In this document: in pieces, positions 24,475 through 31,455 of the stretch | How positions within the stretch are numbered: position 1 is the first letter of the stretch | Layout: every line of letters starts with the position of its first letter | NCBI GenBank assembly: GCA_900552115.1 | Contig: URYP01000015.1 | Location: 1-31,455, forward strand | Source: an uncultured Oscillospiraceae bacterium | GTDB taxonomy: Bacteria > Bacillota > Clostridia > Oscillospirales > Acutalibacteraceae | DNA: 31,455 nucleotides | Direction: 5' to 3' | The notes under the pieces: generated by a model | The model's input: the letters and a program-made list of their open reading frames with translations, nothing else | What the model was told of the DNA's origin: nothing | The model's database searches: none | Made by a program: the position numbers and the translations under genes

Positions 24475-25397
24475 CTCATACTTCCCAGCAGGGCGATTCC
24501 TGCCGCGTTATCCGCCGAAAACGCCGGCGGAGCAAAGCTGGCCTCGTATGTTTCCCCCAGCGCCTTTTGCAGCAGACCGTTGGACATCACGCCGCCCGCG
24601 TAAAGCAGCGGCCGACCGGGATACCGGGCCAGCAGGTCCCGGGTCATACCGTCCAGCGCTTCCCGTACGCTGTCCAGACAATAACGGGCAACCTCCGCTG
24701 GCGGAGTTCCGTTTGCCAGCATTGTTTCGCACTGGTTCTGGACGCCGGAGAGATGACAGCAGCCGTCCCGCACGGGAATACGGGGCCGATACGTCTTTTC
24801 CGCCTGCCCTGCCAATATTTCCAGCGCCGGGCCGGCCGGAAAAGACAGCCCCAGCATGCCGCCTACCCGGTCGATCAACTGGCCGGCCTTAAGATCCAGC
24901 GACCGGGCCGCCACCCGGCAGGTGATAACACCATCCGCCGAGGGATCCACCACCAAAGCGTCGGTGGTGCCGCCCGAAACGTGGAACGCCAAAAAAGGCC
25001 GCTCCAGCAGGTCCAGCCGTTTGGCTCCCAGTGCTGCAGCAGCCACATGGCCCTGCTGATGCGTCGCCCTGTAGCAGGGAATCCCCATTGCCGCCGCCAG
25101 CTCCCTTGCCGCGCCGGCGCCGACCAAAAAGCAGGGCATATACGACCCCTCGGTTTCCTGCGGCCTGTCGGACGCCGCCACGCAGCCGATCTCTTCCCCG
25201 CACGACTGCCGCAGCTGCTCCATCACCTCCGGAAGCCGCCGGACGTGGTGAAAGACCGCGTCGCTTTGGCGCAGACCCATTTTGCCGGATTCCACCGGCA
25301 GCAGCCGTTTGCACTGGGCGGTTTGTCCGGTTTGCGGGTTGTAAAGGGCGGCGGAGGTGGTGTAATTACTGGTATCGAGGCCCAGGCAGGCACTCAT
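24471..25397 (-). CDS. TsaD/Kae1-like protein (glycoprotease M22 family paralog)
   Basis: 308 residues of the ASKHA-fold family that includes TsaD, the t6A37 tRNA threonylcarbamoyltransferase, but divergent from it. The N-terminal phosphate loop is LGLDTSNYTTSAAL instead of TsaD's ETSCDDT. The metal-ligand pair is H113-QQG-H117 in ATHQQGHVAAA, the second phosphate loop is VSGGTTD (140-146), and the C-terminal YAGGVMSNGLL and SADNAAGIALLG carry the usual Asn/Asp. All main sites are present, so it may be an active ATPase. A canonical tsaD probably exists elsewhere in the genome (inference). It overlaps nusB and xseA by 4 nt each and lies where B. subtilis has folD. Confidence 0.9.
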   Translation of the reverse strand: MSACLGLDTSNYTTSAALYNPQTGQTAQCKRLLPVESGKMGLRQSDAVFHHVRRLPEVMEQLRQSCGEEIGCVAASDRPQETEGSYMPCFLVGAGAARELAAAMGIPCYRATHQQGHVAAAALGAKRLDLLERPFLAFHVSGGTTDALVVDPSADGVITCRVAARSLDLKAGQLIDRVGGMLGLSFPAGPALEILAGQAEKTYRPRIPVRDGCCHLSGVQNQCETMLANGTPPAEVARYCLDSVREALDGMTRDLLARYPGRPLLYAGGVMSNGLLQKALGETYEASFAPPAFSADNAAGIALLGSMR

Positions 25398-25798
25398 ACC
25401 GGCGCCTCATCCTGACGGGCCACCCCGCCCAGCACACCGTTGATAAACGCCGCTTCCTCGTCGCCGCCGTATTTTTTGGCCAACTCCACCGCCTCGTTGA
25501 TGGACACGCTGACCGGGATGTCTTCTTCAAAGCGCATCTCATAGACCGCGAGACGCATCAGGGACAGCGCCACGCGGGATGTTTGCTGCTTGCTCCATTT
25601 TAAAGAATGGCGGGCAATAATGTCGTCGATTTCCGGCAGATGCGCCTGCGCGCCGGCCGCGAGGCGCAGCGCGAACGGTTCCGGAGAAACGCTGCGCGCC
25701 TCTTCGTCCTGTTCCAGTATGGTTTCGACGGGTTCCCCGGTAAATATCATCTCAAAAAGGAGAATAAAGGCCAGTTCTCTGGCTTCGTGTCGCGTCAT
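25394..25798 (-). CDS. nusB: transcription antitermination factor NusB
   Basis: RNA-binding factor that, with NusE (S10), acts in rRNA antitermination complexes. It has 134 residues from the ATG at 25798, beginning with the typical MTRHEARELAFILLFE. Conserved C-terminal elements are VALSLMRLAVYEMRF, VSINEAVELAKKYGG and AAFINGVLGG. An ATG at 25810 is four codons earlier but has AAAGG only one nt away. The stop overlaps the next start (ATGA). Confidence 0.96.
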   Translation of the reverse strand: MTRHEARELAFILLFEMIFTGEPVETILEQDEEARSVSPEPFALRLAAGAQAHLPEIDDIIARHSLKWSKQQTSRVALSLMRLAVYEMRFEEDIPVSVSINEAVELAKKYGGDEEAAFINGVLGGVARQDEAPV

Positions 25799-25841
25799 TC
25801 TTAAAATCATGCCTTTCTGCCATTATCCGACAACCACAGGT

Positions 25842-25872
25842 AAAAAGGAACCCTCCACTCGCCGCGGAGGGT
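25842..25872 (-). terminator. probable (leaky) terminator after the Asp23-family gene
   Basis: Stem ACCCTCC/GGAGGGT (25850-25856 with 25866-25872), 9-nt loop, followed on the minus strand by TCCTTTTTA. It lies between yqhY and nusB. No clear promoter for nusB is visible after it, so it may only attenuate. Confidence 0.6.
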
Positions 25873-25882
25873 CCGCCGATCA

Positions 25883-26251
25883 TCAGTCCTGCTGCTTTGG
25901 TTTTTCTTCCAGAACAATGCCCGCCACATGCACGTTGACTTTGGTGACAGGCTTTCCGGTCATGGACTGCACGGCCATTTTAACGCTGCGCTGCACCTCG
26001 CCGGCCACTTCCTGGATGCGGGCATCCAGCCGCAGGTTAATGTACACATCCACCACGGTCTCGCTTTCGTTGTTAATGACCTTGACCGATTTAGCGGATG
26101 CCGGCCCCATGAAGCCCCGGATATCCACCGGGCGCTGCGCCATGCTCGCCACACCGGCGACTTCCAGCGCCGCGGTGCTGGCAATGGTTGCAATAACGTC
26201 TTCGGAGATGATGCAGCTCCCCTCGGACGATTTATAGGCTTTACTGTCCAT
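25883..26251 (-). CDS. yqhY: Asp23/Gls24 family protein (YqhY-like)
   Basis: Small Asp23-domain protein (122 residues). In Firmicutes such proteins are linked to envelope stress or, for B. subtilis YqhY, to control of acetyl-CoA carboxylase. The domain covers about residues 8-112: IISEDVIATIASTAALEVAG, then VDVYINLRLDARIQEVAGEV and KVNVHVAGI. The ATG at 26251 is chosen because GGAAGGGAG lies just upstream; an ORF start at 26320 would run through non-family sequence. Its position just before nusB matches yqhY. The acc genes that accompany it in B. subtilis are absent here. Confidence 0.92.
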   Translation of the reverse strand: MDSKAYKSSEGSCIISEDVIATIASTAALEVAGVASMAQRPVDIRGFMGPASAKSVKVINNESETVVDVYINLRLDARIQEVAGEVQRSVKMAVQSMTGKPVTKVNVHVAGIVLEEKPKQQD

Positions 26252-26335
26252 AAAAACAGCTCCCTTCCGTTTGCGGATCATTTTCCATATTCCCGTTTTG
26301 CCGGAAAAGGATTCCCGCACAAAACCTTATATGGT

Positions 26336-26363
26336 ATTATACCACAAACCGTGGGCGGAGCAA
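26336..26363 (-). promoter_or_regulatory. sigma-A promoter of the yqhY-nusB unit
   Basis: On the minus strand -35 TTGCTC (26358-26363), a 16-nt spacer and a perfect -10 TATAAT (26336-26341) with an extended -10 TG. It separates the sporulation operon from the vegetative genes downstream. Confidence 0.7.
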
Positions 26364-26373
26364 CAGTTTTTTA

Positions 26374-26931
26374 TCAATTTACCGGGACAATCGAAATATT
26401 TTGCGCGACGACCTTCGACTGCGCTATCACAATTTCGGTAATTTGCGCGGTCTGCTGCGGTTTTAAGGACGCGGCCTGTACCACCACGTTGCATTTGTCC
26501 CCTTCTATATAAACGACGCAGTCTGTAAAGCCTTTCGCCTTTATAAGGTTTTCAATTTTACTCTCCTGCTCCACCGCATCGGCCATATCCTTGATTTTCT
26601 GCACCACTTCCGACTGTACCGTACCGGTGATTTTGGCGTTGTTCATCAGGTCCTGTACCAGCTCCAGCGCCTCGCTGCGCGCGGTCTCCCGGTTCTGGCG
26701 CGCGTCCTTAAAATAGGCGGCGCTTTTCTGGTCTCCGGCCGCGGTGGTATTGCCCACATACTGTGCGTCACCCAAATGATCCCCTTTGCCGGAGGTGGTG
26801 CTCGTACCCGCTGAAGCCGCGATATCCGCCGCTGACTGGGATGAAAAATAGTAATTCAGATAGACGGCCAGCCCCAAAGCCAGCACTAGCACGCCCAGCA
26901 TCATGTTCCGCTTTCCAAAAATTCCGCTCAT
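26374..26931 (-). CDS. spoIIIAH: stage III sporulation protein AH
   Basis: Mother-cell component that binds forespore SpoIIQ across the septum and forms the ring of the feeding-tube channel. It has 185 residues. One N-terminal TM (about 10-28, MMLGVLVLALGLAVYLNYYF) is followed by a Ser/Thr-rich linker and a C-terminal YscJ/FliF-like domain (about 90-182) with SEALELVQDLMNNAKI and GFTDCVVYIEGDKCNVVVQA. ATG 26931 is preferred because AAAAGGGG lies 9 nt upstream; ATG 26940 directly abuts that ribosome site. It is the last gene of spoIIIA. Confidence 0.95.
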   Translation of the reverse strand: MSGIFGKRNMMLGVLVLALGLAVYLNYYFSSQSAADIAASAGTSTTSGKGDHLGDAQYVGNTTAAGDQKSAAYFKDARQNRETARSEALELVQDLMNNAKITGTVQSEVVQKIKDMADAVEQESKIENLIKAKGFTDCVVYIEGDKCNVVVQAASLKPQQTAQITEIVIAQSKVVAQNISIVPVN

Positions 26932-26946
26932 GATCCGCATCCCCTT

Positions 26947-27507
26947 TTATGTTGATAATTTCGTGACATAAACCCGTTTGGAGGTAATATTGAGCGCCGT
27001 GGTTACCGCTTGCGATACCCGTTGCTGCACGTCCTCCTGGTCGCCGCCCTCGCAGACGACCACCACGCCTTTGACAATGGGTTCCAGTTCGGTCACCAGC
27101 AGGCCTTTGCGGCCGTCCTCCGCGTCGACCACAATCACCGATTCTTCCGAATCGTCCTGCTGGGACAGCCGGTTGGAGCTGTCCCCGGTGTCCTCCACCC
27201 GGTTGCTGCCCGTTTTCTGTTCAGTGGCATACACATACTGCACGCCGTTTTCAAGGGTCACCATGACCCGGTTCTGTCCGGCGCCGTCGATATTGCCAAC
27301 CACCTCGGTAAGACGCTGCTCCAATTTTTGTACAAATTCGTCGCTGGTCAGGGCCTTCCCGGCGGACGACGTTTGGGTGGAAGAAGGCCAGAATTCGGAT
27401 AAAAAGATCAGCGCCATGCCGAGCAGGCCGGCCGCTATAATCCATTTGCGGGCTTTTCCGTCGGTGCTGAGCGTTTTCAGACGGCTGAGCCACGTTTCCT
27501 TTTCCAT
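26947..27507 (-). CDS. spoIIIAG: stage III sporulation protein AG
   Basis: Forms a large oligomeric ring in the intermembrane space between mother cell and forespore. It has 186 residues. One TM at about 24-42 (KWIIAAGLLGMALIFLSEFW) is followed by the ring-building domain with VTLENGVQYVYATEQ and the C-terminal GVVVVCEGGDQEDVQQRVSQ and ALNITSKRVYVTKL. The ATG at 27507 follows AAAGGAGG by 7 nt, which excludes the earlier in-frame ATG (27528). The AG stop is 15 nt before the AH start. Confidence 0.95.
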   Translation of the reverse strand: MEKETWLSRLKTLSTDGKARKWIIAAGLLGMALIFLSEFWPSSTQTSSAGKALTSDEFVQKLEQRLTEVVGNIDGAGQNRVMVTLENGVQYVYATEQKTGSNRVEDTGDSSNRLSQQDDSEESVIVVDAEDGRKGLLVTELEPIVKGVVVVCEGGDQEDVQQRVSQAVTTALNITSKRVYVTKLST

Positions 27508-27520
27508 AACGGTTCCTCCT

Positions 27521-27997
27521 TTAATCATCCAGTGTTTCTACGTCAACCGTCACCCCCAGTTGCTGTTCCATGATCTGCCGGACCGTCAGCGATTTGCCAA
27601 CGTTCTGTTTGTCCAGAAATAAGGTTACATGGGAAATATATATGCGCCCGTCCGCGGAAGTATCCGTGTGTACGGTTACTTTTTCCACTGTAACGTCATA
27701 ATTTTTTAAGAAGCGGTCGCACAAGCCCTTTACGGTAGTCTCCATCTGCCGGATCATCTGCTCCTCGACCCGTTCGGACAGGGCGGAATCCGGCTCCTCA
27801 TAATCGACGGCGGGCAAATCGGATAGGGACAGCGACCGCAGAGAGAGCAGCGGCGCCGCCATGCAGCAAAGAAAGAAGGCGGCGATCATGAGGTGGAACA
27901 GCCGTCCTGTCCCGTTTTTTGGGGCCAGCGATTTTAAAATGGTGCAGCCGATCGCCGCCGCGCACAGGGCAATCGCCCATTGTTTGATATCGCCCAA
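27521..27997 (-). CDS. spoIIIAF: stage III sporulation protein AF
   Basis: Membrane component of the SpoIIIA-SpoIIQ complex. It has 158 residues with two N-terminal TM segments (about 6-22 and 32-49) and a soluble domain resembling the AG/AH ring fold (VTVEKVTVHTDTSADGRIYI, then VTLFLDKQNVGKS). The start is TTG at 27997 with AAAGGAGG 9 nt upstream. A longer ORF start (28060) would place the N-terminus inside spoIIIAE and lacks a ribosome site. The stop lies 13 nt before the AG start. Confidence 0.92.
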   Translation of the reverse strand: MGDIKQWAIALCAAAIGCTILKSLAPKNGTGRLFHLMIAAFFLCCMAAPLLSLRSLSLSDLPAVDYEEPDSALSERVEEQMIRQMETTVKGLCDRFLKNYDVTVEKVTVHTDTSADGRIYISHVTLFLDKQNVGKSLTVRQIMEQQLGVTVDVETLDD

Positions 27998-28031
27998 CTG
28001 CCTCCGCCTCCTTTCTCTTTTATCTACCCGC

Positions 28032-29177
28032 TCATGTGTGCATGCCGGCCATGGTGACAATGGTGGTGGCGATGATCATAAACAGAGAACAGGTAGCCAG
28101 CACACCGATCAGAGTCTTGACCACTGTCTGAGCTGAGCGAAGCAGGCCCGCGAGGGAGGACAAGGCGAACATATCCGCCGCCATGCTGCACAGGCTCAGG
28201 CAGAAGGCCCACAGGGCGCATTCCAGCAGCGGCGGCAGGATGATCAGGGCGGTCACGAGAATCCCCACGCCTCCGAGGGTGCTTCGCAGCAGGGACAGGC
28301 ATCCCCGCACTGAGTTGAACGCTTCGCTCAACGCGCCGCCCACCACCGGGACAAAGCTGGCAATGGAAAACCGGATCGCCCTCCCGGCCAGCGAATCGGC
28401 CGCGGCTCCCACGATGCCCTGGATGGAGAGCAGACCCACAAATACCGTGCTGGTAATGGTCAGGAGCCAGACGGCCGCCTTGCTGAACAGACCGCCCGCC
28501 GCGTTGAGCTTGAGATCCGGGGAGACCGATCCGGCCAGGCCAAGTCCCAGGGAAATCACCAGGCAGGGCACCACGACCCGGTTTATCAGCATGGTCAGCA
28601 GCTCGGCTACAAACAGTACGATGGTCTGATAGGACGCTGCCGAAACGGCTTGTCCTGAGGCGAGCATCACCCCTGAATATACCGGGACATAGCTGAGCAT
28701 GAAGACCGATGTGCTTTCCACCGCCTCGCAGACACGGTGGATGCAGGCGGCCAGCGGAACCAGAACCGCGGCATAAGAGGCGACCGCCCCGATCAGGGAA
28801 AAAATGTGCGCCGCCTGCGATTCCCCGGCAGACTGACGCATCCCTTCCATCAAGGCGCAGAGCAGTACAATGCCGATGACCAGTCCGCAGGCGGCCAGCG
28901 GTCCCGACGACTGGTCAGCGACCAGCGACCACAGGCCGTCCAGCACATTCTGAGGGGCAAAATCTGTCAGGTCCACATCGGAAAAATCGGAAATACCCCA
29001 TTTAGTGAGCAGATCCTGCGTTTCACGCGGCAGGTCGTCCCAGAGCTCCTCCGCTCCGCTTGCGGCCCATTGTTCCGCGTAAAGCTGGTCCGCATCCTTG
29101 CCGCCGTCGGTTTCTCCGGCCGCGGACAATCCGAACAGCGGTATCAGCAGGAGCAGCATCACCAGCAATCGTTTCAT
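28032..29177 (-). CDS. spoIIIAE: stage III sporulation protein AE
   Basis: Polytopic membrane protein of the spoIIIA export/feeding complex. It has 381 residues with a cleavable-looking N-terminal signal (MKRLLVMLLLLIPLFGLSAA), then a short soluble segment and about eight hydrophobic helices. Family segments include LMEGMRQSAGESQAAHIFSL, FSIASFVPVVGGALSEAFNS and SSLAGLLRSAQTVVKTLIGV. It starts 21 nt after spoIIIAD. Confidence 0.95.
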   Translation of the reverse strand: MKRLLVMLLLLIPLFGLSAAGETDGGKDADQLYAEQWAASGAEELWDDLPRETQDLLTKWGISDFSDVDLTDFAPQNVLDGLWSLVADQSSGPLAACGLVIGIVLLCALMEGMRQSAGESQAAHIFSLIGAVASYAAVLVPLAACIHRVCEAVESTSVFMLSYVPVYSGVMLASGQAVSAASYQTIVLFVAELLTMLINRVVVPCLVISLGLGLAGSVSPDLKLNAAGGLFSKAAVWLLTITSTVFVGLLSIQGIVGAAADSLAGRAIRFSIASFVPVVGGALSEAFNSVRGCLSLLRSTLGGVGILVTALIILPPLLECALWAFCLSLCSMAADMFALSSLAGLLRSAQTVVKTLIGVLATCSLFMIIATTIVTMAGMHT

Positions 29178-29198
29178 AGCGTGTCCATTCCTTTATGG

Positions 29199-29591
29199 TC
29201 ATTGTCCGTTTATTAAGGAGGCCGAGGTCTGCGCAATCGTTTCAAACAGGGGGAGCGCCAGCACCAGCAGGGATATTTTCCCTACCAGCTCCGCCTTCCC
29301 CGCCAGTCCTGCCTCCCCCGCATCCCGGCAAGCGTCGGATGCAAGCTGCGTCAGCAGACAGATCCCCAGCGCCTTGAACATACGCGCGCCATATTCTCCG
29401 GGGATACCGGCGGATTCCAGTAATTTATTGATGGTGGAAAACAGGGGCTGCGCCTGAGTGATGACCACCGTGAGGACCAGCGCGCCCGCGATCAGGCCGA
29501 TAATGAGAGCATATTCCGGCTGGTGCTTTCGCAGCATTAAGGCAAGAAATGCCGCCGCCACCAAAACCACCAGCAGCGCCATCCAGTTCAT
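29199..29591 (-). CDS. spoIIIAD: stage III sporulation protein AD
   Basis: Small membrane protein (130 residues, normal length) of the SpoIIIA complex. Hydrophobic helices lie at about 4-20, 31-49 and near the C-terminus (VGKISLLVLALPLFETIAQT). The FKALGICLLTQLASDACRDA segment is the family signature. The start is the ATG at 29591 after GGGGGG; the longer in-frame ORF runs through spoIIIAC in another frame and is not real. It starts 14 nt after the AC stop. Confidence 0.94.
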   Translation of the reverse strand: MNWMALLVVLVAAAFLALMLRKHQPEYALIIGLIAGALVLTVVITQAQPLFSTINKLLESAGIPGEYGARMFKALGICLLTQLASDACRDAGEAGLAGKAELVGKISLLVLALPLFETIAQTSASLINGQ

Positions 29592-29605
29592 AGGCGCCCC
29601 CCGCT

Positions 29606-29800
29606 CTACAGGCCAAAGACCGACTTGACCGTACGGAACAGGTCGCTGATTTCGACCACCATGATGGACAGCACCACAATCAGTCCCGCCAGCGTGGTCA
29701 GCATGGCCTGTTCCTCCCGGCCCGACCGGATCAGCAGTTGATTCAGCACGGCCACGATGATGCCGATTGCCGCCACCTTGAAGATCAAATCCACGTCCAT
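29606..29800 (-). CDS. spoIIIAC: stage III sporulation protein AC
   Basis: Very small membrane protein (64 residues) with two TM helices (about 5-22 and 33-52; FKVAAIGIIVAVLNQLL and LTTLAGLIVVLSIMVVEIS). The sequence from MDVDLIFKVAAIG matches the family N-terminus, so ATG 29800 is chosen over ATG 29821, which directly follows the spoIIIAB stop region. Confidence 0.95.
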   Translation of the reverse strand: MDVDLIFKVAAIGIIVAVLNQLLIRSGREEQAMLTTLAGLIVVLSIMVVEISDLFRTVKSVFGL

Positions 29801-29836
29801 TGTCCGCACCCGTCCTTTCATTTACCGGAACCCCGG

Positions 29837-30337
29837 TTATATCCAAAGCAGGGTAATGACCAGCCCGCCGGCCACTCCCAGTGAAGTATAGAGTTTACCT
29901 TTAACCAATGCCTGCTGCCGCGCCCCTTTCGCCTGTTCACCCAAACGGCTCTCAAAGCGTTCGCAGTGTGCAAGCTGGCCCGCGACATCGGTGGAGCCAA
30001 GCCCTTCTCCCCAGGCGCTCATCAGGGCAATATCGGTTTCTTCGAGACCTTGTCCGGTAAAATCGTGACGCAGTCCCTCCCGGAAGGACTCCCGCCAGTC
30101 CTGGCGCAGAGAAAAGCGGTCCAGGAATGGCTTTATGGACGTAAATTCCGCCTCCCGGCCCGCCGCCGCAAATAGTTCAGCCATCGGCGAGGCGGTATAG
30201 CGGATTCCCGTGGCGGTATAAGCGGCCAGCCGCTCAAACGACTGCAAAATCGCCGCCCGCCGGCTGAGTTTCATCGAGCTGTACCACCCGACCCCGGCTC
30301 CCGCCAGAATGATCAGTATGAGTCCGATCCCTTTCAC
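29837..30337 (-). CDS. spoIIIAB: stage III sporulation protein AB
   Basis: Membrane-anchored protein of the SpoIIIA complex with a GspF-like helical domain. It has 166 residues: an N-terminal TM (GIGLILIILAGAGVGWYSS), a helical cytoplasmic domain (SFERLAAYTATGIRYTASPM) and a C-terminal TM (LGVAGGLVITLLWI). The start is GTG at 30337 with GGAGG 6 nt upstream. Its first 104 nt overlap the end of the spoIIIAA reading frame, which is far more than the usual few nt. Confidence 0.93.
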   Translation of the reverse strand: MKGIGLILIILAGAGVGWYSSMKLSRRAAILQSFERLAAYTATGIRYTASPMAELFAAAGREAEFTSIKPFLDRFSLRQDWRESFREGLRHDFTGQGLEETDIALMSAWGEGLGSTDVAGQLAHCERFESRLGEQAKGARQQALVKGKLYTSLGVAGGLVITLLWI

Positions 30338-31256
30338 GGAGCACCTCCTCCACATTTACGATGCTCTCAATTGTTCCCGGGCGGTCCCGCCCGGATAAAA
30401 AGGCGATTTTCTGAAAGCCGCCGCTTTGCAGGGCATGGCATACCGGCGGTCGGCGGAGCATATCCTCCGCGGACGCCCCATGCACCGAAGCGATCGCGGT
30501 TACGCCGGCGTTCAGGCCGGCTACTACCGCCTGCGCTTCCTCCATGTCCCCCAACTCATCAAACACCACCACATCCGGCGCCAGACAGCGGATCGCCTGC
30601 TGAATGCCGGCTCCCTTGGGAAAATGGAGCAAAACGTCGCAGTTGGGCAGCCCCTGGTCCGCCGACAGCTCGCCTCGTTCGTCAATGACCGCTACCCGGT
30701 AACGCCTGTCCTCATACCCGCCTGACAACTGCCGGGCCAGGTCCCTCAGCAGGCTGCTTTTGCCGCTGGAGGGTTCCCCGCAGATCAGGGTACTGCTGAT
30801 CCGCCCCCCCTCCGCAATGCCACGCAGCAGAGCTTCGGCGCAGCCGTTATGGGGCCGGGAAATGCGGATGCACAGGGAGGTGATCCGGCGCATGGAAACC
30901 ATCTCCCCCTGCTCCATTACCGCGCAGCCGGCAATGCCTACCCGCAGGCCTTGGCGAGTGCTCACATATCCCTGTAAGATCTCCCGCTGATGGCTATGTA
31001 CCGAATAATCGCAGAGCTGGAGAAAGCAGCCCTCTACCTGCTCATGGGTGCAGACCAGCAGGTGCGGGATGGGAATGGCGGTGGGGTTGCCCTCCCGGGT
31101 GATCAAAAAATCCCCGCGGGAGGTGGACAGTACCACCGGAGCGCCTTCCCTCAGACGTATTTCATGAATATCCTCCCGCCACTCGCTGGGCAAAGCGTTC
31201 AAGGCCTTTTGCAGTCGGGGCGGCAGATACGCGACGGCCTGTTCAAATCCATTCAT
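30234..31256 (-). CDS. spoIIIAA: stage III sporulation protein AA (ATPase)
   Basis: Secretion-type AAA ATPase thought to power the mother-cell to forespore channel. It has 340 residues from ATG 31256. Walker A is CGEPSSGKSSLLRDLA and Walker B is VVVFDELGDMEEAQA; DEIHEIRLREGAPV-like sequence marks the N-terminal domain. B. subtilis SpoIIIAA is about 307 residues, and this one carries an extra tail of about 34 residues that reads through spoIIIAB out of frame. The ATG at 31256 and a GTG at 31262 are both possible starts (AAAGGATGG upstream). Confidence 0.94.
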   Translation of the reverse strand: MNGFEQAVAYLPPRLQKALNALPSEWREDIHEIRLREGAPVVLSTSRGDFLITREGNPTAIPIPHLLVCTHEQVEGCFLQLCDYSVHSHQREILQGYVSTRQGLRVGIAGCAVMEQGEMVSMRRITSLCIRISRPHNGCAEALLRGIAEGGRISSTLICGEPSSGKSSLLRDLARQLSGGYEDRRYRVAVIDERGELSADQGLPNCDVLLHFPKGAGIQQAIRCLAPDVVVFDELGDMEEAQAVVAGLNAGVTAIASVHGASAEDMLRRPPVCHALQSGGFQKIAFLSGRDRPGTIESIVNVEEVLRERDRTHTDHSGGSRGRVVQLDETQPAGGDFAVV

Positions 31257-31455
31257 GTTCACGTTCCATCCTTTCATCGCGTGAAATCGTTTTCACGGCG
31301 TGAATGCTTCACGCTGTCCACGTCCTTTCAACCCATACTTATGCCTGTCCCATACCGCTTAGAACCCCTTTTCCAAGTTTGTCCCATCCGGTTCTGCGAA
31401 AGATTGTTTCGCCAAACCAAAAGCCGTTACGGACAGATGCGGGCGTTTATCCGCC
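31257..31455 (-). promoter_or_regulatory. spoIIIA upstream region with cluster of TTCAC/GTGAA dyads
   Basis: No gene is visible in these 199 nt. Directly upstream of spoIIIAA lie two adjacent perfect dyads: CGTGAAA-TCGT-TTTCACG (31280-31297) and GCGTGAA-TGC-TTCACGC (31298-31314). A third overlapping dyad is TTTCA-TCGCG-TGAAA (31272-31286). They could be regulator binding sites or tandem RNA hairpins next to the ribosome site. A sigma-E promoter is expected for spoIIIA, but I found no convincing match. Confidence 0.5.

Noticed and set aside
26332..26344. Palindrome TGGTATAATACCA at the yqhY promoter, sharing a hexamer with the nifS operator
   Set aside because: It is mostly explained by the extended -10 element TGGTATAAT, which also occurs at rnhA; half-site orientation is opposite to that at nifS.
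31335..31455. Short minus-strand frame ending in WDKLGKGVLSGMGQA that looked like the end of an upstream gene
   Set aside because: A stop codon lies in frame near the window edge and there is no usable start in between; only about 35 codons.

Overview
The window looks like chromosomal housekeeping DNA from a spore-forming member of the Clostridia (Firmicutes), most likely an Oscillospirales/Ruminococcaceae-type organism. The evidence is a complete spoIIIA operon, Bacillus/Clostridium gene order, strong GGAGG-type ribosome binding sites, sigma-A promoters, a tyrosine T-box leader and moderately high GC. Most genes lie on the minus strand. I see no tRNA, rRNA, CRISPR array, insertion sequence or prophage. 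The lineage assignment is inference from gene content.

Region 1 (1-8976, minus) is one long operon read from a consensus promoter at 8948-8976 through a roughly 200-nt structured leader. Its order is RNase J, GdpP (c-di-AMP phosphodiesterase), ribosomal protein L9, replicative helicase DnaB, TilS, Hpt and FtsH (cut by the window start). Region 2 (9042-12121, plus) is divergent from it. It holds rnhA, an Fe-S assembly pair (cysteine desulfurase and IscU-type scaffold) behind a promoter with a palindrome inside it, then a small XRE regulator with a membrane protein.

Region 3 (12141-15905, minus) holds a tyrosine T-box riboswitch, tyrS, and a bacterial tyrosine-kinase module: Wzz-like activator, BY-kinase and PHP-type phosphatase. 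Region 4 (15939-31455, minus) matches the Bacillus subtilis spoIIIA-yqhY-nusB-xseAB-ispA-dxs-yqxC-ahrC-recN arrangement. Here accB/accC and folD are absent; a TsaD/Kae1-like paralog sits where folD would be, and nadK and a DUF212 protein are inserted.

Functionally the window combines RNA decay and second-messenger turnover (RNase J, GdpP), replication and translation (DnaB, L9, TilS, TyrRS, TlyA, NusB), isoprenoid precursor synthesis (Dxs, IspA), DNA repair (RecN, ExoVII), NADP and arginine control, and the mother-cell channel used in sporulation. I did not find a clearly new multi-gene system. The most unusual items are an EF-hand/dockerin-like calcium loop in the external domain of FtsH, the RNase J leader, the Kae1-like paralog, a 104-nt spoIIIAA/spoIIIAB overlap, a cluster of TTCAC/GTGAA half-sites ahead of spoIIIAA, and the tyrosine-sensing leader upstream of a tyrosine-kinase module.
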